Assembly: GCA_947179485.1 (NCBI GenBank) | Contig: OX359248.1 | Coordinates: 25,801,378 to 25,865,377 of the forward strand | Direction: 5' to 3' | From: Allacma fusca | Taxonomy: Eukaryota > Arthropoda > Collembola > Symphypleona > Sminthuridae | DNA length: 64,000 nt | Shown here: piece after piece, positions 1 through 10,344 of the stretch | How the letters are laid out: every line of letters begins with the position of its first letter | Position numbering within the stretch: position 1 is the first letter of the stretch | Translations under genes and position numbers: made by a program | Notes under the pieces: model-generated | What the model was told of the DNA's origin: nothing | Database searches by the model: none | Seen by the model: only the letters and a program-made list of their open reading frames with translations

Positions 1-1
1 A

Positions 2-3000
2 GACGTAGACCCGATGGTATACCCAATATTATTTCCTTACGGTGATAAAGGTTGGAAAGTAGGAATAAATAAAAAGAATATTCCGTTTGGCAAGGTAATG
101 AATGTTACACTTATGGAGTACTATTCCTACAGATTTTCAATTCGAGATGAGTTTAATCCATTTTTAATGGGTGGAAAATTAACTCAGCAAATAGCAGTTG
201 ACGCATACGCTAAAGCAGAAGCAAGTAGATTGCAATGGATTCGGACGCATCAAAAGGACCTTCGCGTTGATTTGTACACAGGATTACTTGATCATATGGA
301 AAATAGAGCAAATAGTGAAGGTATAAAAGCTGGAAAAGCTGTCATACTACCCAGTAGTTTCTTGGGAAGTCCAAGGAATATGCAGCAGTTATACCAGGAC
401 GCAATGGCAATCGTTAGAAAATATGGTAAACCAGACTTATTTCTAACGATGACTACAAATCCAAAGTGGAAAGAAATCACTCAAAACTTACTTCCTGGAC
501 AAATTGCCAGTGATCGCCCTGATTTAGTTGCAAGGGGTTTCAACATGAAAGTTAATGAATTGTTGAAAGAAATTAAAAAGGATAATATTTTAGGTGTTGT
601 AGTCGCCTATGTTTATACTATTGAGTATCAAAAAAGATCACTCCCACACATTCACATGCTTATAATATTGCATGAAGACTACACACCTAAATCAACAGAG
701 ATGATGGATAAATACGTCTCTGCAGAAATACCTGATCGAGAAACTAATCCTCGGCTATTCGTAAACGTTATGAAACACATGATTCATGGTCCGTGCGGAA
801 ATCTTAATCCACGTTCTCCATGTATGGGTAACGACAAATGTATAAAGAAATTCCCAAAGTCATTTAGTAACGATACTATTGCTAACAAGGACGGTTACCC
901 TGTATACCGAAGAAGAGAAGGAACAGCAATAATTGTGAATGATAAGCCAATCGATAATCGTTGGGTAGTACCTTATAATGCGTATTTGCTACTTAAGTTT
1001 AATTGTCACATTAATCTCGAAATTTGTGCGAGTGTGAACAGTATCAAATACTTATTTAAGTATGTATACAAAGGCTATGATTGCGCAAACATTGAAATTA
1101 TCGATACTGTAAATGGTCAAGAATATTTAAATCATGATGAAATTAAATCATTTTTGGATTCAAGATATGTTTGTGCACCAGAAGCATTGTGGAGATTGTT
1201 TGGATTTAAGATGCATGACAAATCCCATGCTATAATCAGACTACAGGTGCATTTGGAGAATTTTCACAATGTCTACTTTAAAGATGGGGAAGAAGAAAAC
1301 GCTTTGCAAAGAAAGGCTGAAACTACTTTGACAGATTACTTTCATTTAAATGAAAGGTGTCTACATGCAAGACAATTTTTGTACCCTGAAATACCAAATA
1401 ATTTTGTGTTTTCGAAAAATAAGAAATGGGAACTTCGGCAACAGAATTATGATGGAGTCATAGCAAGAATGTACTCAGTAAGTCCTTCGGACCAGGAGAG
1501 ATATTTTCTTAGAACGTTGTTGCTAAATATTCGTGGAGCTACAAGTTATGAAAACTTGCGAACCGTAAATGGTGTGACCTACAGCACATTTAAAGAAACA
1601 GCAAAAATACTGGGGTTGTTAGCGGATGACAGCGAGTGGGAGAAAGCTCTACAAGATGCAACAGTTTATGCAATGCCTTCCTCATTGCGACAACTATTCG
1701 CGTATATTTGTATATTTGGAAACCCTGGAAACGCTTTGCAACTTTGGGAAGGGTTTAAACTGGCATTGACAGAGGACTTTGTCCGAACATTAGACATTCC
1801 CAAGTCAGAAAATGCCGCCTTGGCAGATATTGAACAGCTACTTCTCCTTCATGGAAAAAATAATGAGCACTACTCATTGCCTAGACCTGTCAGATTAGAA
1901 CAGAGTTTACTTGATTTTGATTGTGAATTTGAACGACAACAAGGGGAGACAGATTATGCCAAATTAAATCAGATGCAGAAGCATGCTTTTGATTTAGTAA
2001 TGTATGCAATTGACGATGATTGCAATCAACAACGATGTTTTTATTGGGATGGGATAGGCGGGTCCGGAAAGTCATTCACTTTCAACGTTCTTTTGAATAC
2101 ATTGAGAGGCCGAGGTGACATTGCTCTTCCATGTTCAAGTACAGGCATTTCTGCAAATTTATTGAAGGGTGGTAGGACTGTGCATTCTATGTTCAAATTA
2201 CCGGTCCCGTTTGTTGAAACATCAGTTTCTAACATCAGGGGCGCATCTTATGATGCTAAGATTTTAAGAGCTGCGAAATTGATTCTGATTGATGAAGTTA
2301 TCATGTTGTCTAATCTGATACTAAATGAAATGGATAGGTACCTTAAAGAACTGATGCAGTCAGATAACCCTTTTGGTGGTAAAGTCATTCTTTTAGGGGG
2401 TGACTGGAGACAATGTTTAAATGTCGTTAAACATGGAAATAGAGTTTCTATAATAGAATCATGTTTAATAAATAGCCGCATGTGGCCATTATTCAAACAA
2501 ATAAAGCTCACACAAAATATGAGGACTGAACCCGATCAGATAGTCTTTTCAAACTGGCTTTTGAAGCTGGGCAATGGCGAGATTTTAAATTCTTTCGGTT
2601 TACCCGAGGATAAAATTGAAATACCTCATGATTTTATTTGCTTAGGATCATTGGTAGAAGAGATATTCGGTGCAAGTTTTAGTGCCTTGGATGCAACTGA
2701 ATTCAACAAAAGAGCAATTCTATGTTCTAAGAATGATGATACCATAAGGCTTAATGAAGATGTATTAGGTAGATTAAATGGTGATCCAAAAACATACTAT
2801 AGTATTGACAGTTTGGTGTCAGATGATGTACAAGAACAATTGAACTTTCCCCAGGAGTTTCTGCATTCCCTTACACCGACAGGAATGCCTCCACATAAAC
2901 TTACTTTAAAAGTTGGAGCAATTATCATGCTTTTAAGAAATTTAAATACGAGGAAAGGGTTATGTAACGGTACAAGGCTAATAGTTAAGAACTTGGCCAA

Positions 3001-3367
3001 TAATGTCATTCATGCACAAATTCTGACAGGAAGTGCCCAAGGCGATATAGTATTCATACCTCGAATTGATTTGATTCCGTCTGACCCGGACATTCCATTT
3101 ACACTCAAAAGACGACAGTTTCCTGTAAGAGTCAGTTTTGTAATGACTATTAATAAAAGTCAGGGGCAAACTTTTGATCGCTTGGGAATATATTTGCCGT
3201 CTCCCGTTTTTACACACGGTCAATTATATGTTGCATTTTCAAGAGCAACGTCAGGCAGAAAAGTTAAAGTAAAAATAGTTGATACGGAACATCAAGGAAA
3301 GATAATTGATGGCAGAAATGAAACATTTACAACAAACGTTGTATTTAAGGAAGTTTTTAATCGATAA
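2..3367 (+). CDS. Helitron Rep-helicase protein, N-terminus cut by window
   Basis: This is the rolling-circle replication initiator and 5'-3' helicase that cuts, unwinds and transposes the Helitron. The frame is open to the left edge (Asp-Val-Asp-Pro before the first Met at 14), so the true start is outside. Counting from that Met, the Rep domain shows the HUH motif as PHIHM (His212, His214) and the tyrosine motif KYLFKYVYKG at about residues 345-354. A Pif1-type SF1B helicase follows, with Walker A GIGGSGKS near residue 680, Walker B LIDEV around Asp760, and the late motifs TINKSQGQTF and LYVAFSRA at about 1043-1080. There is no internal stop or frameshift over 1117 codons. Relatives have an N-terminal zinc-finger part that would lie upstream. 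The stop is TAA at 3365. Confidence 0.93.
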   Translation, partial: DVDPMVYPILFPYGDKGWKVGINKKNIPFGKVMNVTLMEYYSYRFSIRDEFNPFLMGGKLTQQIAVDAYAKAEASRLQWIRTHQKDLRVDLYTGLLDHMENRANSEGIKAGKAVILPSSFLGSPRNMQQLYQDAMAIVRKYGKPDLFLTMTTNPKWKEITQNLLPGQIASDRPDLVARGFNMKVNELLKEIKKDNILGVVVAYVYTIEYQKRSLPHIHMLIILHEDYTPKSTEMMDKYVSAEIPDRETNPRLFVNVMKHMIHGPCGNLNPRSPCMGNDKCIKKFPKSFSNDTIANKDGYPVYRRREGTAIIVNDKPIDNRWVVPYNAYLLLKFNCHINLEICASVNSIKYLFKYVYKGYDCANIEIIDTVNGQEYLNHDEIKSFLDSRYVCAPEALWRLFGFKMHDKSHAIIRLQVHLENFHNVYFKDGEEENALQRKAETTLTDYFHLNERCLHARQFLYPEIPNNFVFSKNKKWELRQQNYDGVIARMYSVSPSDQERYFLRTLLLNIRGATSYENLRTVNGVTYSTFKETAKILGLLADDSEWEKALQDATVYAMPSSLRQLFAYICIFGNPGNALQLWEGFKLALTEDFVRTLDIPKSENAALADIEQLLLLHGKNNEHYSLPRPVRLEQSLLDFDCEFERQQGETDYAKLNQMQKHAFDLVMYAIDDDCNQQRCFYWDGIGGSGKSFTFNVLLNTLRGRGDIALPCSSTGISANLLKGGRTVHSMFKLPVPFVETSVSNIRGASYDAKILRAAKLILIDEVIMLSNLILNEMDRYLKELMQSDNPFGGKVILLGGDWRQCLNVVKHGNRVSIIESCLINSRMWPLFKQIKLTQNMRTEPDQIVFSNWLLKLGNGEILNSFGLPEDKIEIPHDFICLGSLVEEIFGASFSALDATEFNKRAILCSKNDDTIRLNEDVLGRLNGDPKTYYSIDSLVSDDVQEQLNFPQEFLHSLTPTGMPPHKLTLKVGAIIMLLRNLNTRKGLCNGTRLIVKNLANNVIHAQILTGSAQGDIVFIPRIDLIPSDPDIPFTLKRRQFPVRVSFVMTINKSQGQTFDRLGIYLPSPVFTHGQLYVAFSRATSGRKVKVKIVDTEHQGKIIDGRNETFTTNVVFKEVFNR

Positions 3368-3509
3368 CTTAACACATTTATAAATTAATGCGGGACTAAC
3401 TCCCAGCCGCGATCTACGGATCAAACATGGGGCATGGGCAGGGCCTTGGTGGGAAGTTCCCAAGTGCGCTCAACCATGATATTTTACAGGGTTTGTTTTC
3501 TGTTTTGTA

Positions 3510-3515
3510 AATAAA
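3510..3515 (+). promoter_or_regulatory. Polyadenylation signal of the Helitron gene
   Basis: AATAAA lies 143 bp after the Rep-helicase stop codon and about 100 bp before the Helitron 3' end, a sensible place for 3' processing of the transposase mRNA. Assigned by position and consensus only. Confidence 0.4.
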
Positions 3516-3590
3516 ACTCATCAAGCAGAAAACATCATTCAAAAAACATCGTTTTGCAGTTTGAATGTTGCCTTACACTTGAGCAATTCT

Positions 3591-3617
3591 CCCTGCTGAG
3601 CAGGGCTTTCTACTAGT
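3591..3617 (+). repeat. Helitron 3' terminus: hairpin plus CTAG/T
   Basis: CCCTGCT at 3591-3597 and AGCAGGG at 3599-3605 are exact reverse complements around one central base. After seven bases comes CTAG (3613-3616) and then T. Hairpin, short gap, CTRR and a flanking T is the diagnostic Helitron 3' end, so the element boundary is placed after 3616. Confidence 0.8.
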
Positions 3618-3980
3618 GTATTTTTACGGCCTTAGAGATCAACGAGTATGTTCCCGTGGTTAAATCAAGTTATCACGTCAATTCGAAGTTTTTTCAAAAT
3701 TTCACGATTTTTTTCAAAATTTCATCAAAGTTTGATTTTTGTGGCGGGGAAGGTATTCTCCACGATTATAGTGATCAAGGAATTCGTTTGTGCGGTTAAA
3801 TCAGATTTGTAGGTAAATTCTGAATATTTTCGAAATTTCATGAAATTTGGAGTGGGAAAGGTATTTTCCACGACTTTAGTGATCAACGAATTCGTTTGTT
3901 TTGTTAAATCAGATTTTTACGTAAAATCGGGGAGTTTTCAAAATTTCATTAAATTTTGAAAATTGAAAAAGTAAAGGCGT
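3617..3980. repeat. Degenerate tandem repeat between two transposons
   Basis: There are about three diverged copies of a unit containing a GATCAA core (3638, 3773, 3881), a GGTTAAATCA-like block and a TTTTCAAAATTTCA-like block. Spacing of the aligned starts is 136 bp, then 108 bp. No coding potential is seen. The array fills the gap between the Helitron end and the next transposon. Confidence 0.55.
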
Positions 3981-3982
3981 TA

Positions 3983-4015
3983 CCCTACTAGCACAGAGGT
4001 GTCGGCCAGGCGCAA
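3983..4015 (+). repeat. Left terminal inverted repeat
   Basis: Begins CCCTACTAGCACAG and ends GGCCAGGCGCAA. It matches the reverse complement of 8800-8832 at roughly 27 of 33 positions, with differences clustered in the middle. Base composition is much more GC-rich than the surrounding DNA. Confidence 0.8.
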
Positions 4016-4418
4016 TAAACTAGCATGATGAGCCGGATATGAGCATGTGCAGAAATCCCAGCGCAAGTAAAAGCTATATTAAGCGCATTTTTAAAGCGCC
4101 TGTATCATGAATGGTAAAATGCGCGTTTTTTGAAGAAACCTGTGTATGCATTTTCAGCTAAACTTTTTGGGCGCATAAAACGCGCAGAAAAAAGAATCCG
4201 TGCGGGCACTTTGCACGTCTACCACAACGGTCATGCGCAATGGGATTCACTGTGCTCCGATAAATTATCTCTAGATTGGTTGCAGCCATTCTTCAACACA
4301 CGAAGCACGCTGTCCTAACTTAGTCGAATTCAGTTATTACATTTCGAATAGTTTATAATCATTCATTTTTTACTAACATTTAACACATACTTATCTGGTT
4401 AGTGTCAACGGTAAATAA

Positions 4419-6546
4419 ATGTCGGTTGTTATTCCTGACGAAAAATTTTGGGTAGTGGAATTCACGGACGAAAAAACCGTTGAAATTGTTCCGTACACGT
4501 GGGTTAATTCTTCAACGAAAAAAAGCTATTCTCCGGTGAGTTTTACAACTGCAATAAGAAGAAAGGTCGCAAATTTGGCTCCTCACAACAAGGAATGGAA
4601 AGACTACCCAATTAAAATCTGGCAAAAATGTTGTAAGGTTTTTTATTGAACTAGATACTGAAATTTAGAATTTTTATTGGTAATTTATTATTGTTTTGTT
4701 TTTAAGCAAATGCTTTCAAGGAATTAAATACCATTGCTACCCAACATCTTCATGTAAATATAATAATAGTATTCGTGGTACGCATAGATAACTCAATTTG
4801 TTCACTACTTCGATTTCACTCAGCTACGATTCAGCTAAATCATGTGTGCAAATTCTACAAGATAAATCGGACCTTGACAGTGACTGGGCTGAGAGGGAGA
4901 AACTCAAATCCAAAAGGATTCCCAAAGCAAAAGAATTTCCTCAGTTTGAGCTGGTTCATGTTGGGAGTACTGAAAGTATTTTCGATTCAAGAAGTTCATC
5001 AGAGCCATGCGAAAGTGAGAATACAAATGAGGATACTCATGGAATTTCTACAATATGTCCCGGTGTAACAAATAGTGGAACAATCCTTTCCCCAGTAAAA
5101 GCATCGACGTCTAAATCAGCGCATCTCTTTACAACTGGTAAGCTAATAACATTTCTTAGATTTTCATCCGAAACTTAAGATTATTAGTTTAGGAGACTCG
5201 AAAACACTTACACACGAGGTACAGGTTTGTCGAATCAGATATACGAACTTTTAGAAAATTATTTGAATGTGGTTTACTAAGAAAATCACACGGAAAAGGA
5301 AACAAGTCATTCTGTCCGGGGATTTGCATTTGTGCAAAAAGCTCAGATAATCCCAACTGGAAAAGCGTTGGCCCTTTTAAAAATTCATCTTCGCAAAACT
5401 GACTAAGCATTTTTAAAGTACCGTGTTAGAAAAGGGCACCGGTTTTAAAAATCTCTAAAAGCCAGGAATTTGTTTATGCTGGGGAGAACCTTTGCGTTTT
5501 CTTACAATTATCCAAAATCCGGAATTTCCATTAAATTGTTATTATTTTGTACTTACTTATTTTAGGACGTTCAATATATATCAATCTATGTATATTAATA
5601 TGTGTATCTTGATTGCAGCTTTGGAAACAACTCCTGAAGTTGGTTCCACCAGCGAATGGATAAAGAAAATTGAAGACCGAAATACAAGTAAAGTTATTAC
5701 AATATTCATTTTTTGTACATATGTACACATTTAGTTCAGTACTAATGTTCTAGTAAAAATAGCAGCAAAAATAGTAGAAACTAAAGTTTACTACAAACAT
5801 AATTGATTATATTCAAAAATTAGAAGCATGACTGAATTCCTTTTTTCAGAGTTTTACAAAATAGTACTGACTAAGCTCACTGCTATTGAAAAGGACATTG
5901 CAGAAATCAAGCGGTTTCAGTTGAGTGCAAAATGCTATTCGGATTTAGAAGACGACAATTGTCCGGCGCTTCCAATGCAAACTAAGGAAGATGTAAAATT
6001 AGCGGAAGATTGGCTTACAGTTCCAACGAATTGCCTCAAGCTGGTAGTTGCATAACATAATTTATTAAAAGAAATGGGATAAAAACCCCAACTCCAATAA
6101 GAAATATATTTAAATATATCGTAGTTGCGTTTGGTAAAATTAATTGATTTTAGCTCACAAGACTTTCCCGGCTTGGTGGAAACACCGGTGATCAAGCCGT
6201 CAGACTTTGCCTGGGGAAACTAATTTCACCAGTGTTAGCTCGTTGTATTAATTATACCGGAGGTGGATCTAATAATAAGCTAGAATTTCGAGGCTTGAAG
6301 CTGGAATCTCTAATTTTAGGTAACCTATGTTAGAAACTTGTATAAGTGCGGGAGAAAAAATTTGTAAACAATAGAATATTAATTACTAATATATGGTATT
6401 TGTTTAAAATTTTAGATTCAGTACGGAAAGGTAAACTTTTCCAGGATTACACTGACGCTGCTGGAAAGAAGGCTTTCATTAATTACTTCCGAAATTCAAA
6501 AGATCTTTCGGGAGGCCGGGAAGCAAGACGACAGAATGGAATGTAA
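4419..6546 (+). CDS. DUF4806-domain protein, ORF1 of the TIR transposon
   Basis: A multi-exon gene inside the TIR element. Exon 1 starts at ATG 4419 (WVVEFTDEKTVEIVPYTWV), the usual N-terminal module of DUF4806 proteins. Further exons are near 4828-5140, 5620-5690, 5850-6047, 6153-6321 and 6414-6546. The exon at 6153-6321 carries the DUF4806 signature LTRLSRLGGNTGDQAVR. Role in transposition is unknown; such proteins often accompany this transposase type and may bind DNA or assist the transposase. Exact junctions are uncertain: the exon 1 donor and the first acceptor in front of the YDSAK segment do not agree in phase, so one boundary or a small exon is missed, or the copy is damaged there. 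The stop codon overlaps the start of the next gene. Confidence 0.6.
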
Positions 6547-8491
6547 GAAAACCAGGCAACGAAAAATTCAAAAAGTTGTCAGCGCACTTATGCGTTCAAT
6601 AGAAGATGGTTCTGCTGTGCAAGATGACAACGTCGAATACGATATTAAAATTAATGAACCTGCTGAATTCGATTTAACTGGTCACCATGAGTTAATAAGT
6701 AATAGTACTAACAGTGATTATATGTATGATTTCACAAGTGATGAAGAAGTAGAGTCAAGTTTAAGTCCCGAGTTGCCTAGTTTAGAATCAGAAGTAGCAG
6801 CTTGGTCAATAGATTATAATATCAGTCATGAGGCCGTAAATAGTTTATTAAAAATTTTGAAACCCCGCGTTAGTCAGGTTTTACACACTGATGCCAGGAC
6901 TATTCTTAAAACTAAAAGACAAATTGAAGTACATCAGCAATTTGGTGGGACCTATTACTACTTTGGTATAAAAAGTAATTTATTCAAGTCACTCGAATTT
7001 TTAAAACAAATTAATCCCAACGTCTTGAGATGTACATGCATTAGTCTTACAGTTGGAATAGATGAAGTTCCATTAACAAAAAGTAGTACACAACAGTTTT
7101 GGCCTATTCTCGGATATGTGCAGCAAGAATCTAAGTTTCCTTTTATCATAGCAATATTTTGTGGGCTAAGTAAACCGAGCAATTCGAATGAATTTCTCGA
7201 AGATTTTGTAAACGAGTGTGTGAGTTTGAACGAAAATGGTATCGATTATTTAGGTCAACACTTTGATTTCAGATTGCGTTGTATTGTTGCAGATGCACCC
7301 GCCCGTGCATTTATCAAAAACACTAAAACACATTCAGGGTATAATAGTTGTGACAAATGTATTGTTAAAGGCGAATGGCATGGCCGTATAACATTCCTGG
7401 AAGAACATTGTTGCTTACGACAAGACCTTGACTTCACTGCTTTACCCGGTAATAATTATCATTTAGGCCCTTGTATTCTTTCCAATCTAACTTTCGGCGT
7501 AGTAACAGGTATCCCGTTAGATTACTTGCATTTAATTTTACTTGGCGTTACCAAACGATTATTGAAAATATGGACGGGACACGACAAATGCTTTAGAAAC
7601 CATCGAATTTCTAGAAATCAAATAAATGTGGCTTCTGAATTTTTAGAGGAACTAAAATTGTATATTCCTAGTGAATTTTCACGAAAAACTAGAACTTTAA
7701 AGGATTTAGACCACTATAAGGCAACAGAGTTTAGACTTTTTTTGATATATACAAGTGTTGTTTTAATGAAGCCATATTTGAGCCCTATAAAATTTAAACA
7801 TTTTTTAACATTACACTGCGCTTGTTTTATATTGTTAAGCGCTAAGGCTGGAACGGAAGAATTTAATGAATTCGCTAAGAAGTTTTTAGTGGAATTTGTG
7901 CAAAAATGTAAAATTATTTACGGCCCTGAACTCCTTGTGTACAACTTTCATTCACTGATTCATATTGCCGATGATTGTAAACTATTTGGTAGCATGGACA
8001 GTTTTAGTTCATTTCCTTTTGAAAATTACCTTCAAATATTGAAAAAGATATTGAGAAAGAAAAATAAGTGCGTTGAGCAGGTAATAAAGCGAATAAGTGA
8101 ACAGGACAATTTTAAACATTTCAGACATTCTCCGGCTGTATGTGGGAACAGGTTTATAACTAAAAATAAGTATTTGTACAAAAATGTAATCGTAAGTTCT
8201 TTATGGGGTGATAATTGTTTTTATACTAAAACCAATAAGTTAGTCAAAATTATTGAGATTTTTTGTTGTGATTCGCACATAAGAATTAAATTTCAGCATT
8301 TTACCAGCTTTGATAAATTAGATGGGTATCCCTTAGACAGTAGACAGCTCAATATTGTAAAGGTCAAATACATACTGTCTCACGTATCTGAGAGTGACAT
8401 CAGTATTTTACATCAAAAGTGTGTATTGCTGCCTGTAAGTTCGATCTGTGAAAATTTCGTATGTGTTCCGTATACATCAATTCTGAGCTAA
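6536..8491 (+). CDS. DDE-type transposase, ORF2 of the TIR transposon
   Basis: A 651-aa intronless transposase expected to cut and join the ends of the surrounding element. Conserved blocks in order: VGIDEVPLTKSS (Asp176), FWPILGYV, PFIIAIFCGLSKP, CIVADAPARAF (Asp253) followed by SGYNSCDKC, IPLDYLHLILLGV, and FPFENYLQ (Glu496). The two Asp and the Glu are the likely DDE triad. The layout matches the Tnp2-like family with a zinc-binding-like Cys-x2-Cys pair after the second Asp. The N-terminal 80 residues are acidic and serine-rich. The start ATG lies inside the last codons of the upstream DUF4806 gene (11-nt overlap). No stop or frameshift is seen, so the copy may be functional. Confidence 0.85.
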   Translation: MECKKTRQRKIQKVVSALMRSIEDGSAVQDDNVEYDIKINEPAEFDLTGHHELISNSTNSDYMYDFTSDEEVESSLSPELPSLESEVAAWSIDYNISHEAVNSLLKILKPRVSQVLHTDARTILKTKRQIEVHQQFGGTYYYFGIKSNLFKSLEFLKQINPNVLRCTCISLTVGIDEVPLTKSSTQQFWPILGYVQQESKFPFIIAIFCGLSKPSNSNEFLEDFVNECVSLNENGIDYLGQHFDFRLRCIVADAPARAFIKNTKTHSGYNSCDKCIVKGEWHGRITFLEEHCCLRQDLDFTALPGNNYHLGPCILSNLTFGVVTGIPLDYLHLILLGVTKRLLKIWTGHDKCFRNHRISRNQINVASEFLEELKLYIPSEFSRKTRTLKDLDHYKATEFRLFLIYTSVVLMKPYLSPIKFKHFLTLHCACFILLSAKAGTEEFNEFAKKFLVEFVQKCKIIYGPELLVYNFHSLIHIADDCKLFGSMDSFSSFPFENYLQILKKILRKKNKCVEQVIKRISEQDNFKHFRHSPAVCGNRFITKNKYLYKNVIVSSLWGDNCFYTKTNKLVKIIEIFCCDSHIRIKFQHFTSFDKLDGYPLDSRQLNIVKVKYILSHVSESDISILHQKCVLLPVSSICENFVCVPYTSILS

Positions 8492-8510
8492 TTGTTATGA
8501 TTTCGTTATT

Positions 8511-8516
8511 AATAAA
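8511..8516 (+). promoter_or_regulatory. Polyadenylation signal of the transposase gene
   Basis: AATAAA lies 20 bp after the transposase stop codon and about 290 bp before the right inverted repeat. Confidence 0.5.
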
Positions 8517-8799
8517 TTAGAAAAATGTAACATGTTTGGTTGGTGTTCGTTAATAAATTTACTATTTACATTAAATCACAACAGAAGCATTGAATACATA
8601 AAAGCAGCCTGTAACAGAAGCATCTTGTCTGCGCATGAAGCCATGCAAAAATACGGCGCCGTGATTCCGCCGGAAAAAATTTCATGTTGCGCGCATAAAG
8701 TGCTCTTGCTGTCGTGCGCCCGGCCGCACTAGCACAAATATTGCATGGTCCGAGAGGACAAGTCCGGCGCTTGTCCGACTCATTGCCTCTGCAGCAAAT

Positions 8800-8832
8800 T
8801 TGCGCCTGGCCAGCTTCACTGTGCTGGTAGGG
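8800..8832 (-). repeat. Right terminal inverted repeat
   Basis: Reverse complement reads CCCTACCAGCACAG and ends GGCCAGGCGCAA, pairing with 3983-4015. TA follows directly at 8833-8834. Confidence 0.8.
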
Positions 8833-8834
8833 TA

Positions 8835-10344
8835 TGCCCAAGTCCAGGACCCAACAGGTCGTTTGCCGCTGGTCCGGTCGTTGTATCTCGTCTCGTGCGG
8901 GAGCCTTTAGAAGGACAAAATCAAAAACGAGCAATTTTACAAAAGCGCTTCGCTTTAAAAACAACATGGCCACAATAAACAGAGAAGAATACCGGGCGCG
9001 AGGGGGTACTGTAAAGTCTACAGAAACGACACAGTGACATCTAGACGTGATTGCAAAATGATTGTGAGAACCTCAGTTGTATCTAATAAACTGCTTATTA
9101 CTATTATTGTATCTCACATTTCATTTTTAAAATTCTCCGTCGCCACTAGATCTATGGGATTTGGCAGTTAAACGTCATCTGGGCAGGTATAAAATGGAAG
9201 AATCTCGTTGTTGTATGCACTGAATATGTCAATGTCATTGTTTTGACAAAACCTTATTTCTGTTGAAACGAAAGTGGGTACACCCATAAAAAAGGAAATT
9301 TCCTAGAGAAAACTATGTGTTGTCAGACCGAGAGGAATATTAATTAGTGAAGTATTTTTCTGTGCTTTTGAGGACTGTGGGCGTTGTGAAGATACTTTTG
9401 AAAACAATTCCAAGAAATCTTCATTGTTAATTTATAAACAATGTTTTAAAGTCCCGCAAGTCTGATTATTTAAACTAATCTTGCATATGTTTATTCGATA
9501 CAATTCGGAACGCTATCTGATAACTTATCTGATGATGAAGATATAATAGTCTCTTCTCTCTCCGTATCAGAACCAGACATGCAAATACTTGGCCGGCATT
9601 GTCTAGGTTTCTATGACGAGAACAAACGTAAATGCTCCTACTTTGATTCGTATGGACTATGGTAAGCCAGTAGCAATCTATGGATTTACTGTTAACTCAA
9701 TGAAAAGTAACAATTTTGAACTCCAGGCTAGAAATAACTACAAGTGCTTGCGGATGTTTTAATGTTTATGAATCAAATGTCTGGTAACAAAAAATTCGAC
9801 GAGTTTTTAGAAATGTATGATATTTTGTATTATTTGTAGAATTTCGACAAAACTTATACGAATTTATGGAAGAAGGGTGAAACATTGGACGGTAAAGGAT
9901 TGTATGTATAACTTTTCTTCTGTATCGTGTAAAAATTTTCGGACGGACATAAGACGAGAATAAATAACACTCATTGATTACCCAACCTAATAACATGCAT
10001 GTGGTAATTACTCCACTCCTCTTTATTCTCACATTCTGTGTATTCTTTATTTTGTTCTCTATTTACACATGCGGATGCAAAAAAAAATCTAACTACACAC
10101 TTGTAAAATTCGACTCTACGGAATATATTTTCAATACACGTAAATTTATTTACACGTCCCGAAAATTCTGTGTAAATGTAATTTTAGGTTCTTCCCTTTT
10201 CCTCAACTTTATTTTCCTCAACCTTGAATATTCTTTTGGAAGACATTTTTTCGTCCGCGTTTTTCTATTCCAGTGATTATGGTGTACGCTAATGGAGTTT
10301 GACTGAAACAATCAACTAAATTAAAGTAATTACTTGCTCACATC
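8835..10344. other. Spacer between transposons, no gene supported
   Basis: AT-rich DNA without a convincing gene. One stretch, roughly 9508-9660 on the plus strand, reads as an acidic open segment (LSDDEDIIVSSLS, then CLGFYDENKRKC) that ends at a good donor (TATG/GTAAGC). It has no start codon and no identified partner exon, so it may be an exon relic of a transposon. The remainder shows no recognisable feature. Confidence 0.5.

Larger units (their letters stand above)
1..3616 (+). mobile_element. Helitron (left end outside window)
   Basis: The element is recognised from its Rep-helicase gene and from a canonical Helitron 3' end: a GC-rich hairpin at 3591-3605, a 7-nt gap, then CTAG at 3613-3616 followed by T. 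Helitrons are rolling-circle DNA transposons that lack terminal inverted repeats and insert between A and T, ending in CTRR. The 5' terminus (expected TC) is left of the window. The open coding frame up to the window edge suggests a recently active copy. The 3' non-coding tail is about 250 bp and contains an AATAAA at 3510-3515. Confidence 0.85.
3981..8834 (+). mobile_element. 4.85-kb TIR DNA transposon with DUF4806 gene and DDE transposase
   Basis: The element is bounded by imperfect inverted repeats of about 33 bp (3983-4015 and 8800-8832) that begin CCCTA. TA sits just outside each end (3981-3982, 8833-8834), consistent with a 2-bp TA target duplication, although TA could instead belong to the repeats. 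Inside are two co-oriented genes: a spliced DUF4806-like ORF1 and an uninterrupted transposase ORF2. The transposase resembles the Tnp2/CACTA-like lineage found in many invertebrate genomes. The superfamily cannot be fixed without comparison; the ends do not show the classic CACTA terminus. Confidence 0.8.

Noticed and set aside
8566..8973. 135-codon minus-strand open frame
   Set aside because: It runs across the right inverted repeat and out of the transposon, so it is a by-product of the GC-rich terminal region.
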